From: Boswellia sacra
Lineage: Eukaryota > Streptophyta > Magnoliopsida > Sapindales > Burseraceae
Reading direction: 5' to 3'
DNA length: 64,000 nucleotides
NCBI GenBank assembly: GCA_013180625.2
Contig: SNVD02011028.1
Coordinates: forward strand, 62,001-126,000
Position numbers and translations under genes: made by a program. Below the pieces are notes generated by a model. The model saw nothing but the letters and a program-made list of their open reading frames with translations, was not told where the DNA came from and did not search any database. Numbering within the stretch: position 1 is the stretch's first letter; the number at the start of each line of letters is the position of its first letter. Below, piece by piece: positions 49,222-58,782 of the stretch.

Positions 49222-50238
49222 ATGGCTTCATCATCTACTGTATCTGAGAAGACAGTGACTGTGACAAATGCAAAAATAGATGTTGAAAAATTTGATGGCC
49301 GAAATAATTTCGGCTTATGGCAGAGTGAGGTGTTGGACGGGTTGTATCAGCAGGATTTGGATATTGTTCTGGAAGAAACAAAACCAGAAGATATCAGTGC
49401 AAGAGATTGGGACAGGCTGAATATAAAAGCTTGTGGGTTGATTCGCTCTTGTTTGTGTAGAGAACAAAAGTATCCGTTCACTAAGGAGACATCTGCAAAC
49501 AAATTGTGGAAGGCGCTGGAAACAAATATATGAAGAAAAGCAATGAGAATCGGCTGTATCTTGAAGAGATTGTTCCGTCTCCAGTTGAAACCAGGTACGA
49601 GCATCAGTTCTCATATTGATGAGTTTAATAAGTTAATTGCTGATTTGTTAAACTTAGATGAAACCTTCAAAGATGAAATTAAGGCTATGCTATTGATTGG
49701 CTCACTTCCGGATGAATTAGATCATTTATGCATTACTCTTATCCATGGGAAAGATAAACTGTCTTTTGAAGAAGTTTGTTCTGCTTTGTTGAATTATGAA
49801 ATTCGTAAGAAAGATCAAAGGGAACATAGGGATGAGTCAGTAGATGCATTGACAGTGAGAGGGCGTAGTCATAGTAGGAAACCAGGAAAAAGGGGAAAAT
49901 CTTGGTCGAGGGGTAGATTAGGAAAAGATGAGTGTGCCTTTTGTCGTGAGAAAGGGCATTGGAAGAAAGATTGTCCTAAGTTGAAAAAGAAAGATAAGGG
50001 CAAGGCTGTTTCTGATGCATGTGTTGTTGAGCGTGAGGATGATAGTGATTCAGATATTTGTCTAGTTGGTCATCCATCCACTTCTGTTTCTGATGAGTGG
50101 ATTATGGATTCGGGTTGTACTTATCATATGTGTCCACATCGGGATTGGTTCTTTCAGTTTGAACAGCTTGATTGTGGAGTTGTGTATATGGGCAATGATG
50201 ATATTTGCCATACTGCTGGGATAGGTTCGATCCGTTGA
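49222..50238 (+). pseudogene. Copia gag and protease, locally frameshifted
   Basis: Starts at ATG 49222 with MASSSTVSEKT, followed by a gag core motif (FDGRNNFGLWQSEV). A TGA at 49531-49533 lies in a short stretch that has slipped out of frame; the original frame is regained by 49543. Downstream are a CCHC knuckle (CAFCREKGHWKKDC) and the protease active site (WIMDSGCTYHMC, DSG triad). A second stop at 50236-50238 follows a missing T. Confidence 0.88.
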
Positions 50239-51272
50239 GGAATCATGATGGACTGACTAGAGTTCTGACAGATGTTCGGTATGTACCGAAGTTGAAGAAG
50301 AATCTCATCTCTTTGGGAGCCTTAGAATCTAAAGGCTGTGGTATATCTATTCGAGATGGTATTCTGAGGGTCACTTCAGGCGCTCTTGTGGTATTGAAAG
50401 GCACTAGGAGGAACAACTTGTATTACTATAATGGTAGTACGGTTATTGGATCAGCTGCTATGGTTTCTGATAATGATACAGATTCAGAGATCACGAGACT
50501 GTGGCATATGCGTTTGGGACATGCAGGTGAGAAAGCCTTATTCAGTTTGGTGAAACGAGGCTTATTGAAAGGTGCAAAGACCTGCAAGCTGGATTTCTGT
50601 GAGCATTGTGTTCTGGGAAAGCAGAAGAGAGTAAAATTTGGCACCGCTATTCATAATACCAAGGGTATTCTTGATTATGTTCACTCAGATGTGTGGGGAC
50701 CTACTAAAACCGCATCTATGGGAGGTAGGCACTACTTTGTTACTTTTGTTGATGACTTTTCCAGAAGAACTTGGGTGTACTGTTTGAAATCAAAAGATGA
50801 TGTACTTCGTGTTTTCCTTAAATGGAAAAAGATGATTGAGACACAGACTGGCAAGAAGATCAAGCATCTCAGAACAGATAATGGTGGTGAGTATTGCAGT
50901 GATCAGTTTTTGAAATTGTGTCAAGATGAAGGTATTGTACGTCATTTTACTGTTAGAGGTACACCACAGCAGAATGGGGTGGCAGAACGCATGAACCGGA
51001 CATTGCTGGAGAAAGTTCGGTGTATGTTATCCAATGCTGGGTTGGGCAAAGAGTTTTGGGCTGAGGCTGTGACTTATGCGTGTCATCTCATTAATCGTCT
51101 ACCATCAGCTGCTATTGGTGATAGAACTCCATTGGAGGTATGGTCTGGACAACCTGTTTCTGATTATGATTCTTTACATGTTTTTGGTTCCACTGCATAT
51201 TATCATGTGAAAGAATCTAAGCTGGATCCTAGAGCCAAGAAAGCGATTTTCTTGGGATTTGCTTCGGAGTGA
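50205..51272 (+). pseudogene. Copia GAG-pre-integrase and integrase
   Basis: The frame is open for 355 codons. The pre-integrase zinc motif (LWHMRLGHAG ... CEHCVLGKQ) is followed by the integrase core with HSDVWGPT, LRTDNGGEY and QQNGVAERMNR, supplying Asp, Asp and Glu. It ends at 51272 because one G is missing where the next frame takes over (GFASE versus the overlapping start at 51269). Confidence 0.9.
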
Positions 51273-53215
51273 AAGGATATCGTCTATGGTGTCCTAGTTC
51301 GAGGAAGATTGTATCCAGCAGAGATGTGACATTTGATGAGTCTTCAATGTTGAAGAAATCAGAAAACCAGACAAAGGTGAATGGTACTCCACAGCAGGTG
51401 GAGCATACTCAGCAGCAGGTGGAGTTTGAAACGACGACATTGAACCCAGTTAGATCTGTTGAGACAGATGATGGTACTCCTGTGACAGAGGGAGATTTGG
51501 GAGATGATGGTGAGGGTTCTACTCAGGAACCTCAACAGCAACAAGAATCTATTGCAATTGATAGGCCAAGACGTGAGATTCGCAGACCTGCTCGATTTGC
51601 TGATATGGTGGCCTATGCACTTCCAATTGTAGATGCTGATGTTCCTTCCACTTATAGAGAGGCAGTCAGATGTTCTGAAGTTGATGAGTGGAAGACAGCT
51701 ATGAGGGAAGAGATGCAGTCTCTTCAGAAGAATGAAACTTGGGAGCTAGCTCAACTACCGAAGGGTAAAAAGGCAATTGGGTGCAAATGGGTATATGCAA
51801 AGAAAGATGGATTTCCTGACAAGAATGACGTCCGCTACAAGGCAAGGTTGGTGGCTAAAGGCTACGCTCAGAGGGAAGGAATTGACTACAATGAGGTATT
51901 TTCTCCAGTTGTGAAACATTCTTCTATTAGAATTTTGTTGGCCTTGGTAGCTCAGATGAATATGGAACTAGTTCAATTGGATGTAAAAACTGCATTTTTA
52001 CATGGTGACTTGGAAGAGGAAATCTATATGACTCAGCCAGAGGGATTCAAAGTTGCTGGTAAGGAAAACTTGGTTTGTAAACTGAAAAGATCGCTTTATG
52101 GTTTGAAGCAATCTCCCAGACAGTGGTATAAGCGATTTGATCGGTTTATGATGGGTCAGAGGTACACAAGAAGCAAATTTGATAATTGTGTATATTTTCG
52201 GAGGCTACGTGATGGTTCTTTTATTTATCTACTCTTGTATGTTGATGATATGTTGATAGCTTCGACGAATGTCGAAGAAATTGCAAAGTTGAAGACTCAG
52301 TTGAATCGAGAGTTTGAGATGAAAGATTTGGGTGAAGCTAAGAAGATTCTTGGCATGGAGATTAGCAGAGATAGAGGGAGAAGCAAGATTTGTTTGACTC
52401 AGAAGCAGTATCTGAAGAAGGTATTACAGCAGTTTGGCATTACAGAGCAGTCAAAACCTGTAAGTACCCCACTTGCTCCTCATATGAAGCTCAGTGCATC
52501 TTTATCGCCTAGTACAGATGAGGAACGAGAGTATATGTCTCGAGTTCCGTATGCTAATGCAGTTGGTAGCCTGATGTATGCTATGGTGTGTACGAGACCC
52601 GACATTTCACATGCAGTTGGAGTTGTGAGCAGGTATATGCATGATCCTGGTAAAGGACATTGGCAAGCAGTGAAATGGATTTTACGGTATTTGTTGAGAA
52701 CCGTAGATGTTGGCTTAGTCTTTGAGAGGGATGATACATGTGGTCAGTGTGCTATTGGTTATGTTGATTCTGATTATGCTGGTGATTTGGATAAACGTCG
52801 GTCGACAACCGGTTATGTGTTTACTCTTGCAAGAGCACCAGTGAGTTGGAAGTCTACTTTACAGTCTACAGTGGCTTTGTCTACTACAGAGGCAGAGTAT
52901 ATGGCTATGACAGAGGCTGTGAAGGAAGCTATTTGGTTACAGGGATTGCTGGATGAATTGGGACTTGGGCAGAAGAAGATCACTCTTTATTCTGACAGTC
53001 AGAGTGCTATCCACTTAGCGAAGAATCCAGTGTTCCATGTTCGTACGAAGCATATTGATGTTCGGTATCATTTTGTGCGGGAGATCATTGATGAAGGGAG
53101 AATCTTACTTCAGAAGATTGGGACTGCCGAGAATCCCGCAGATATGTTGACTAAGGTTGTGACAGCGATCAAGTTCAGTCATTGTTTGGACTTGATCAAC
53201 ATTGTGCCTGTTTGA
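51269..53215 (+). pseudogene. Copia reverse transcriptase and RNase H
   Basis: A 648-codon open frame. A Gln/Thr-rich linker comes first. RT follows with [28 protein letters not shown] (Asp) and [11 protein letters not shown] (YVDD). RNase H has [16 protein letters not shown] and the [12 protein letters not shown] tail. All catalytic motifs look intact. As part of a polyprotein it depends on the upstream frames, which are broken. Confidence 0.92.
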
Positions 53216-53316
53216 CCGCGCCATTGGGCGCATTTGGAGGCGTTGCTGCTGTGATAGAGAATATGGGAAAAAGAAGAGTATTGTGGTGGATTGGCTAAAT
53301 CGCCAAGGTGGAGAAT

Positions 53317-53885
53317 TGTTGGAGTATTGGCTCTTTAGCCAATGCTATAAGCAATGTGAGGGATCCCACATTGCTCAAATAGAAATACTTGGGACTCCTT
53401 TGGGCTTATAAAAGAAGCCAAGTAGGAGAGTTATAGTGTACCAAGAGAAATATCCTCCACCCCCTAAAGTTGTAAGGTCTCACATATAAGACCTCATAGT
53501 TTAAGGGCCTTTCCGTAAGGACCTTAAAGTTTGTAATATTTGTTTTTCCCCTTTTGATTTTGGGTATTTGTAGTATTGCCCAATTGTTTGGGTAATTATA
53601 GTTTGACCCAACTATTTGGGTAATTGCAGTTTGGTCCAATAGTTGTGAAATTTGTATTGTAGCCCAAAAGTTTGTAATTCTCTTTGAAGATAGTGGAAAG
53701 TTTATTCAGCGGCGCCCGAGGACGTAGGTACTTATACCGAACCTCGTTAAATCCTGGTGTGTATTCTATTTCTGCATTGTGGTTGATTTGTTGCCTCTTT
53801 TGTTGCTATTATATTCAAATCTGGCATAGTTGTGTTGTGCATTTTGGGTTATTCTGTTGGTTATCGCTTCCGCTTGTGCATAACA
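53317..53885 (+). repeat. 3' LTR of Tork-like Copia
   Basis: Partner of 48484-49055. It is preceded by the purine-rich tract AAGGTGGAGAA (about 53305-53315). Its right edge abuts the TATAT duplication. Confidence 0.94.
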
Positions 53886-53890
53886 TATAT

Positions 53891-54279
53891 CTTATGTAAT
53901 TCAATCACTTTATTTTACCTATTCAGTCAGGGTGATGTAGCCCAACCCAGCCAACTCCACCCTTCCTCCGACCCTATGATAATTGATAAATCCTTGAAAT
54001 CAATAAGACATATATGCGCCACTTCTTATTTTAAACTCGTTTATGTACGGAAGACTAGTTCTATTCAACTTTTATTTTTTACCTCATCAACCCCTATTTT
54101 TAAATACATTCAATTAAAAATTTTAAATCCCTACACTCATCTCATTAGACCCAATTTGGTTCCTAAAGTATCATTTTAATATATGACTAAGTTTTACGTT
54201 ACACCTTACTTGTGTAGCTTCCACAAATTACTTCGTAGCAGTCGGGTAATCTACCTTGTTGGGATGTCTTGATGAGATT
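53891..54279. other. Flanking sequence, no gene
   Basis: Short AT-rich region between the Copia element and the receptor kinase relic. Confidence 0.4.
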
Positions 54280-54801
54280 AAACTTCAGTGCCACGTAGCT
54301 CTGATTCTATATAGCAGTTAGGAAGACCTGTTTTTAACTTCTTTCCCGAATTCCATTTCTTCCTGCTGCACCCCAATTCTTTCGTAGTAGCTATTGAGCT
54401 CTTCCAGAGAGAGCAGTTGACAAGACTAGCAATGAAGTTCCCATGAAATGAGTTAACTAAGATGAAGAACACGGAACTCTGGTAGGTCACGCAACTCTGG
54501 TAGGTCAAACCATATATATCGGATGAAAACTGGTCAGAAAGTAACCACCTCGTCATGTCAACCTTGTCAACGTATACCCTTGATTATTACAGCTAATTCC
54601 TGAAAATTTGCAATAAAGTTACCCTCCATCCATATCCCAATTCAATAACGTAGCTCCTGACAGGGAGCTCTTCGTAAGAGTAAAGAACTGAGATGGTTGG
54701 TTAGTACTAATTGCTTGAGAAGGATTAAACAAAACAGTAATTAAGACCAAAATAAGAAAGAACAAAGGGTGGGTACGAGATCTTGAACCCAGTGCTTTCA
54801 A
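54280..54801 (-). pseudogene. CEPR1/XIP1-like LRR receptor kinase, N-terminal fragment
   Basis: The minus-strand frame starting at 54801 encodes a signal peptide (FFLILVLITVLFNPSQAIS), then SQFFTLTKSSLSG and LNWDMDGG, the cap of plant LRR receptor kinases of the CEPR1/XIP1 group. A stop follows, but the same reading continues with YCKFSGISCNNQGY, the paired-Cys cap. After one frame change it runs on with VDMTRWLLSDQFSSDI and SFHGNFIASLVNCSL, recognisable first leucine-rich repeats. Sequence similarity then fades. In the intact family the receptor perceives C-terminally encoded peptides at the plasma membrane. Here only about 170 of about 970 residues remain, with no kinase domain. Confidence 0.72.
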
Positions 54802-54875
54802 TTGTTCTAGGCAAAGGCATTGACTAGGGTCTTGCTTGCCTTGTTAATATGGTGAAAATACAGTCGGCAGAAAGC

Positions 54876-55073
54876 TGTTGAAAAAAATTAGAATAGATAA
54901 TGTAGTAAAATAGTGATTATATGTCATATAATCAAGAAATGCTAGTGCCTTAGACGCATAACTAGCATTAAGTTTGCAGGTACTCAAGACACTAGAGGCT
55001 CGTGTTTGTACTGCTCTCTATTATTAATAAAAATCACTATTTGACTACATTATCTATTCTAATTTTTTCAACA
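54876..55073 (+). repeat. 198-bp LTR with long terminal inverted repeats
   Basis: Starts TGTTGAAAAAAATTAGAAT and ends ATTCTAATTTTTTCAACA. The outermost about 30 bases are inverted complements, and the similarity goes further inward (GATAATGTAG with CTACATTATC, then ATAGTGATT with AATCACTAT). Confidence 0.85.
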
Positions 55074-55119
55074 GTGGTATAAGAGCTTAACTTTTTTTCT
55101 AATAGTGGTATCAGAGCCA
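55073..55119 (+). other. Duplicated primer-binding-site region
   Basis: GTGGTATAAGAGC directly follows the LTR (55074-55086) and GTGGTATCAGAGCC recurs at about 55105-55118. Each is preceded by a T-rich stretch resembling the LTR end. The second copy is the better match to initiator tRNA-Met. Confidence 0.7.
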
Positions 55120-55156
55120 CATTCGGTTATTGTGCGGTAAAAAATTATTTGCCCTC

Positions 55157-55906
55157 ATGGCCGATTCAAGTAACTCATCAATGCCGATATCAGTGCCAAT
55201 ATTTTATGGCGAAAACTTTGATTACTGGTGTATTAAGATGAGGACATTCTTTCAGTCTCAAGGCTTATGGAGTATTATCCAAAATGAATTTGAAACTCCA
55301 GAAGACATTTCAAGTCTGTCTGAAGCGGAGCTGAAGAAGTTGGAAAATCTACAAGAAAAAGATTCAAAGGTGCATTTTATTCTTTAGCAAGCATTATCAG
55401 CAGATATATTTCTAAGAATTGTTGAAGCTAAAAGCGACAAATAAGCGTGGGATATCTTAAAGAAGGAGTTCCACAGGGATGAGCGAGTACGACTTTCTGT
55501 GCTACAAACTTTTAGAAGAGATTTTGAGAATACTAAAATGAAAGAATTTAAGACTGTTAGAGATTACTACTCTAAACTTAAGGAGATAGTAAATCAATTG
55601 AGAATTTACGAAGATAATATTATTGATAGAAGAATTATGGAGAAAATATTAGTCATCATCACTGATAAATATGATTCAATAGTAACTTCTATTGAACAAG
55701 CAAAAGACATAACTAAACTTTCAGTGACAGAATTAATGGGCTCATTAGAAACATATGAATCATTAGAGAATGCATTTCAATCAAAATTTAATTTGCGCTC
55801 TTCAAAGCCCAAATATGAGTCTATAAAATCAAAAGAAATTTCTAGAGGAGGAGAAGCCTCTAGAAATAAAGAAAATAGAAAATATCCTCCCTTATGGCAT
55901 ATGTAA
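55157..55906 (+). pseudogene. Copia gag, with stops
   Basis: Starts with MADSSNSSMPISVP and the DUF4219-like motif FYGENFDYWCIKM. Two in-frame stops follow (TAG near 55387 and TAA near 55443), each where a Gln codon is expected. The frame then runs open through the gag core (KTVRDYYSKLKEIVNQLR ... SVTELMGSLETYE) to 55906. Confidence 0.85.
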
Positions 55907-55909
55907 GAA

Positions 55910-56760
55910 AACAAACCATTTTGAGAAAAATTGTTGGCATCGTGGCGAACCGCAATGCTACAATCGTAAGAAATTTGGGCATCTAGAAAAAGACTATCGA
56001 TCAAAAGAAAATCATCAAGCCAACTATTCAAAAAATAAAGACACCAATGGAATATTGTTCTACGCCTGTCAAGTTGCATCAAAAGAAAAGAGCAACAAAT
56101 GGTATATTGACAGTGGATGCAGTAATCATATGACTGGTGATGAAAGTATGTTCTGTGATATTGATACTACAAATAAATCACAAGTCAGATTGGGCAATGG
56201 TGCTCTAGTAGAAGCTAAAGGCAAAGGGACAATTGCTGTGGAGACAAAGAAGGGAACGAGGTTCATCCAGAATGTCTTATTAGTCCCTAGCTTGAAACAA
56301 AACTTGTTCAACGTTGGCCAAATGATCCAGAATGGTTATTATCTACATTTTGAAGGTTATACATGCACAATTTATGATAAAACGAATAAAAGCTTGATGA
56401 TTGTTAGAGTAAAGATGGAGCAACATAATTTCCCTCTCCAATGGAGATACGGTAGAGAATCGGCTATGAAGGCACAACATGATGACTCATGGTTGTGGCA
56501 TCAAAGATTTGGTCATTTCAACTTTCATGGATTGCAAATTCTCCAACAGAAAAAGATGATGAAGAACCTACCTGATATCAGAGAGAAAGATGGCGTATGT
56601 GAAGGTTGTCTATTTGGGAAGCAACAACGTCAATAATTTTCATCTAGTAAGCCATAGAGAGCAACGAAATTATTAGAACTAGTACATACTGACTAACATA
56701 TGCGGTCCAATGAGAACTATTTCGCTCAATCAGAACAGGTACTTCATTTTATTCATTGAC
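55910..56760 (+). pseudogene. Copia zinc knuckle, protease, pre-integrase, start of integrase
   Basis: After a frame change near 55890 comes a knuckle-like CYNRKKFGHLEKDY that has lost two cysteines. Protease WYIDSGCSNHMTG retains the DSG triad at about 56100-56135. Next is the pre-integrase zinc region (LWHQRFGHF ... CEGCLFGKQ), with a TAA at about 56634. Integrase sequence (HTD, then ICGPMRT in another frame) breaks off by 56760. Confidence 0.8.
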
Positions 56761-57139
56761 TAGAAAATTAGATAACTAAGTTAGAGTGCTAAGGTGCTCA
56801 CATATACTAGTTGGAGTGCCGAAGTCACATAGATTATATTGATTCATAATTATTCAATACAATCAAACATTTTACTACATTTTCTATAGTCTATATTCTA
56901 ACAAAAGCAATCCCTTACAACCAACCAACTCATGGAGTCGAATACAATACTGACTTCAGCAATGAAACGGAGAAGTTGGGAGCGAAGAAGAAGAAGCAGG
57001 ACTAACGAGTTCCTCTTTAGTAATTTTAATTTAAGGCAAAATTGTAAATAAAAAATAAAATAAAAGTGGGCTTGAAGAGATGAATAGTAAGGGTTAAATA
57101 AAACAACTCTGTGTGAAAAAGCTCTGATGTCCAGTCTAA

Positions 57140-57242
57140 CACGTCCTCTAAGCAATGCCTGGGCCATAGTTCTCTTTCCTACTTCTGGAAGGCCTTCAAC
57201 TATTAAATGACTTATTTGTTCACTTCTCACATGTGAATTCAT
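57140..57242 (-). pseudogene. Possible fragment of an RFC3-like AAA ATPase
   Basis: The minus-strand peptide SHLIVEGLPEVGKRTMAQALL resembles a Walker A segment of clamp-loader (RFC) proteins, with GLPEVGKRT in place of GPPGVGKRT. Nothing flanking could be assigned, so this is a weak call based on one motif. Confidence 0.28.
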
Positions 57243-58695
57243 AAAAGCTTAAAAAATGTGCAGGTTAAGTCATCCCATTATGTTATTCTCAAATTCTGAA
57301 AGCAAAACAATCTCAAGGCTTTTGATCTGCTGGGGAACTGAGTGTTCCTAAAACAAACAAATATATCATTGATTTTATATGCAGTTAAGAGTTTCATCCT
57401 TCAGGACAAAAAAATATCATCAAAATATCAACAGTTCCGCTCACTTTAAAGCTTCAAAAAAATTTAACATAGACTTGCAAATGCAATTTCCTTTTTTCCA
57501 AATTTAATAAATAACATACCAAACTCGCAGCATTGTAGCTTTCTCCTTATGGCAGATGAAGTCTTTCAAGGCCCTTGGCTTATACTTCTTTGCCCAATTA
57601 TTTCCTTTTTTTATATCAGCATATTTATCTTAGCAATTGATGCACATGTGTCTCCATCTGCTTTAGCCACCTTTCTTAGCAACAGCTTTTCCGTTTATGA
57701 ACAATCATCATTCAAGAAGCCCGTATCCATGATCTCCTTCTTCTTATCCATTATTGAATGCAATCTTTTTAACAAAAAGAAGAACCACTTCCTGCTTTCA
57801 TTACTGTCTTTAATGTAATGACTTCAAAGCTTCTTAAGCTTCAAAATGTATAGATAGAATGTTTGCTAATGATCATGTCTATATTTACCATTAATGCATT
57901 GGTACCTATGTGCAACTCTATTTCTGTATTAATTGTACTAAAAGAACAGCTTTATTGAAGATAATACGAAACTAAGCTAGCAGAGACCAAAGACTAATCT
58001 ATGCCTGGCTTATCACACTGCAAAGAAAAATTTGTGGGGAAAAACAAACTTAAGTTGATGGAAACAAAGGGAAAGAGATCAGCCTCGGCAGAATTTAGAA
58101 TCCAAAATCCAGAAGCTAGCTCATTCGATTTTAGTGCTACACCTTAATAAAGCATATCATTTATTGTTTTATATGTCAATTGCAAGGATTTTGACTAGGG
58201 ATGGGGATGGCAGAAATGACCAGATGGGTCGGGGGCCTTGGATGTCCCCATATTATCCAACCTGGGAATCCCCAGCTATGTAGGCTTCAGGCCAGGCACA
58301 AGGCCTTCTACAAAAAATGTAGTCACCGTGCGGCATGGATCGGTATTGCTAAGTAAACCTTGTCCTAATCGACGCCCGTATATTTGAAGTCCATTAATTT
58401 AGATATGTTTTATTTAGCCCCACTTTTTAATTTTTTAACTCCCATTTTTAAATTGACTCTATTAAAACTTATAAATATCTATTTAATCTTTATTAGACCC
58501 CAATTAATTTTCAAATTACATTTTTATAGTTTTTCATTGCACCTACTTATATTCCGGTGACTTTTTCATCATATGCAATTATCTTTAGATATTAGTGGTA
58601 TTAATAAAAGTGACCACAAAATTATCTAAAATCTCTAAAAATTTATAAGAAAGCAAATTGCTTGAAATTCTTTTTCTTCATAACTTGATGAAAAG
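57243..58695. other. Intergenic sequence
   Basis: AT-rich. An 89-codon frame at 57549-57818 has hydrophobic stretches but no recognised domain and is probably fortuitous. Confidence 0.45.
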
Positions 58696-58782
58696 CAGTG
58701 GTGAACCTACGTTTGGGCCATAAGGGGCCTGGGCCCCTCCAGACCAAATAGTAGGTCCTTAGGTGTGGTAAAAAAATTTTCA

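Larger units (their letters stand above)
48484..53885 (+). mobile_element. Recent Tork/Tnt1-like Copia element
   Basis: LTRs 48484-49055 (572 bp) and 53317-53885 (569 bp) differ at about ten positions, and TATAT is duplicated exactly on both sides (48479-48483 and 53886-53890). Gag, protease, integrase, RT and RNase H occur in Copia order on the plus strand. Short LTRs and the domain sequence resemble the Tork lineage that includes tobacco Tnt1. The polyprotein is interrupted at three places by local loss of single bases. This is the youngest LTR element of the window. Confidence 0.94.
54876..56760 (+). mobile_element. Truncated Copia element with 198-bp LTR
   Basis: A short LTR is followed by primer-binding-site sequences, gag, protease, GAG-pre-integrase and the first residues of integrase, after which homology stops near 56760. 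No RT and no clear 3' LTR were found, so the element lost its 3' half. It is old: several stops and degenerate motifs are present. Confidence 0.82.

Noticed and set aside
57549..57818. 89-codon ORF with hydrophobic stretches
   Set aside because: No recognised homology, no splice or promoter context; AT-rich DNA often gives such frames.
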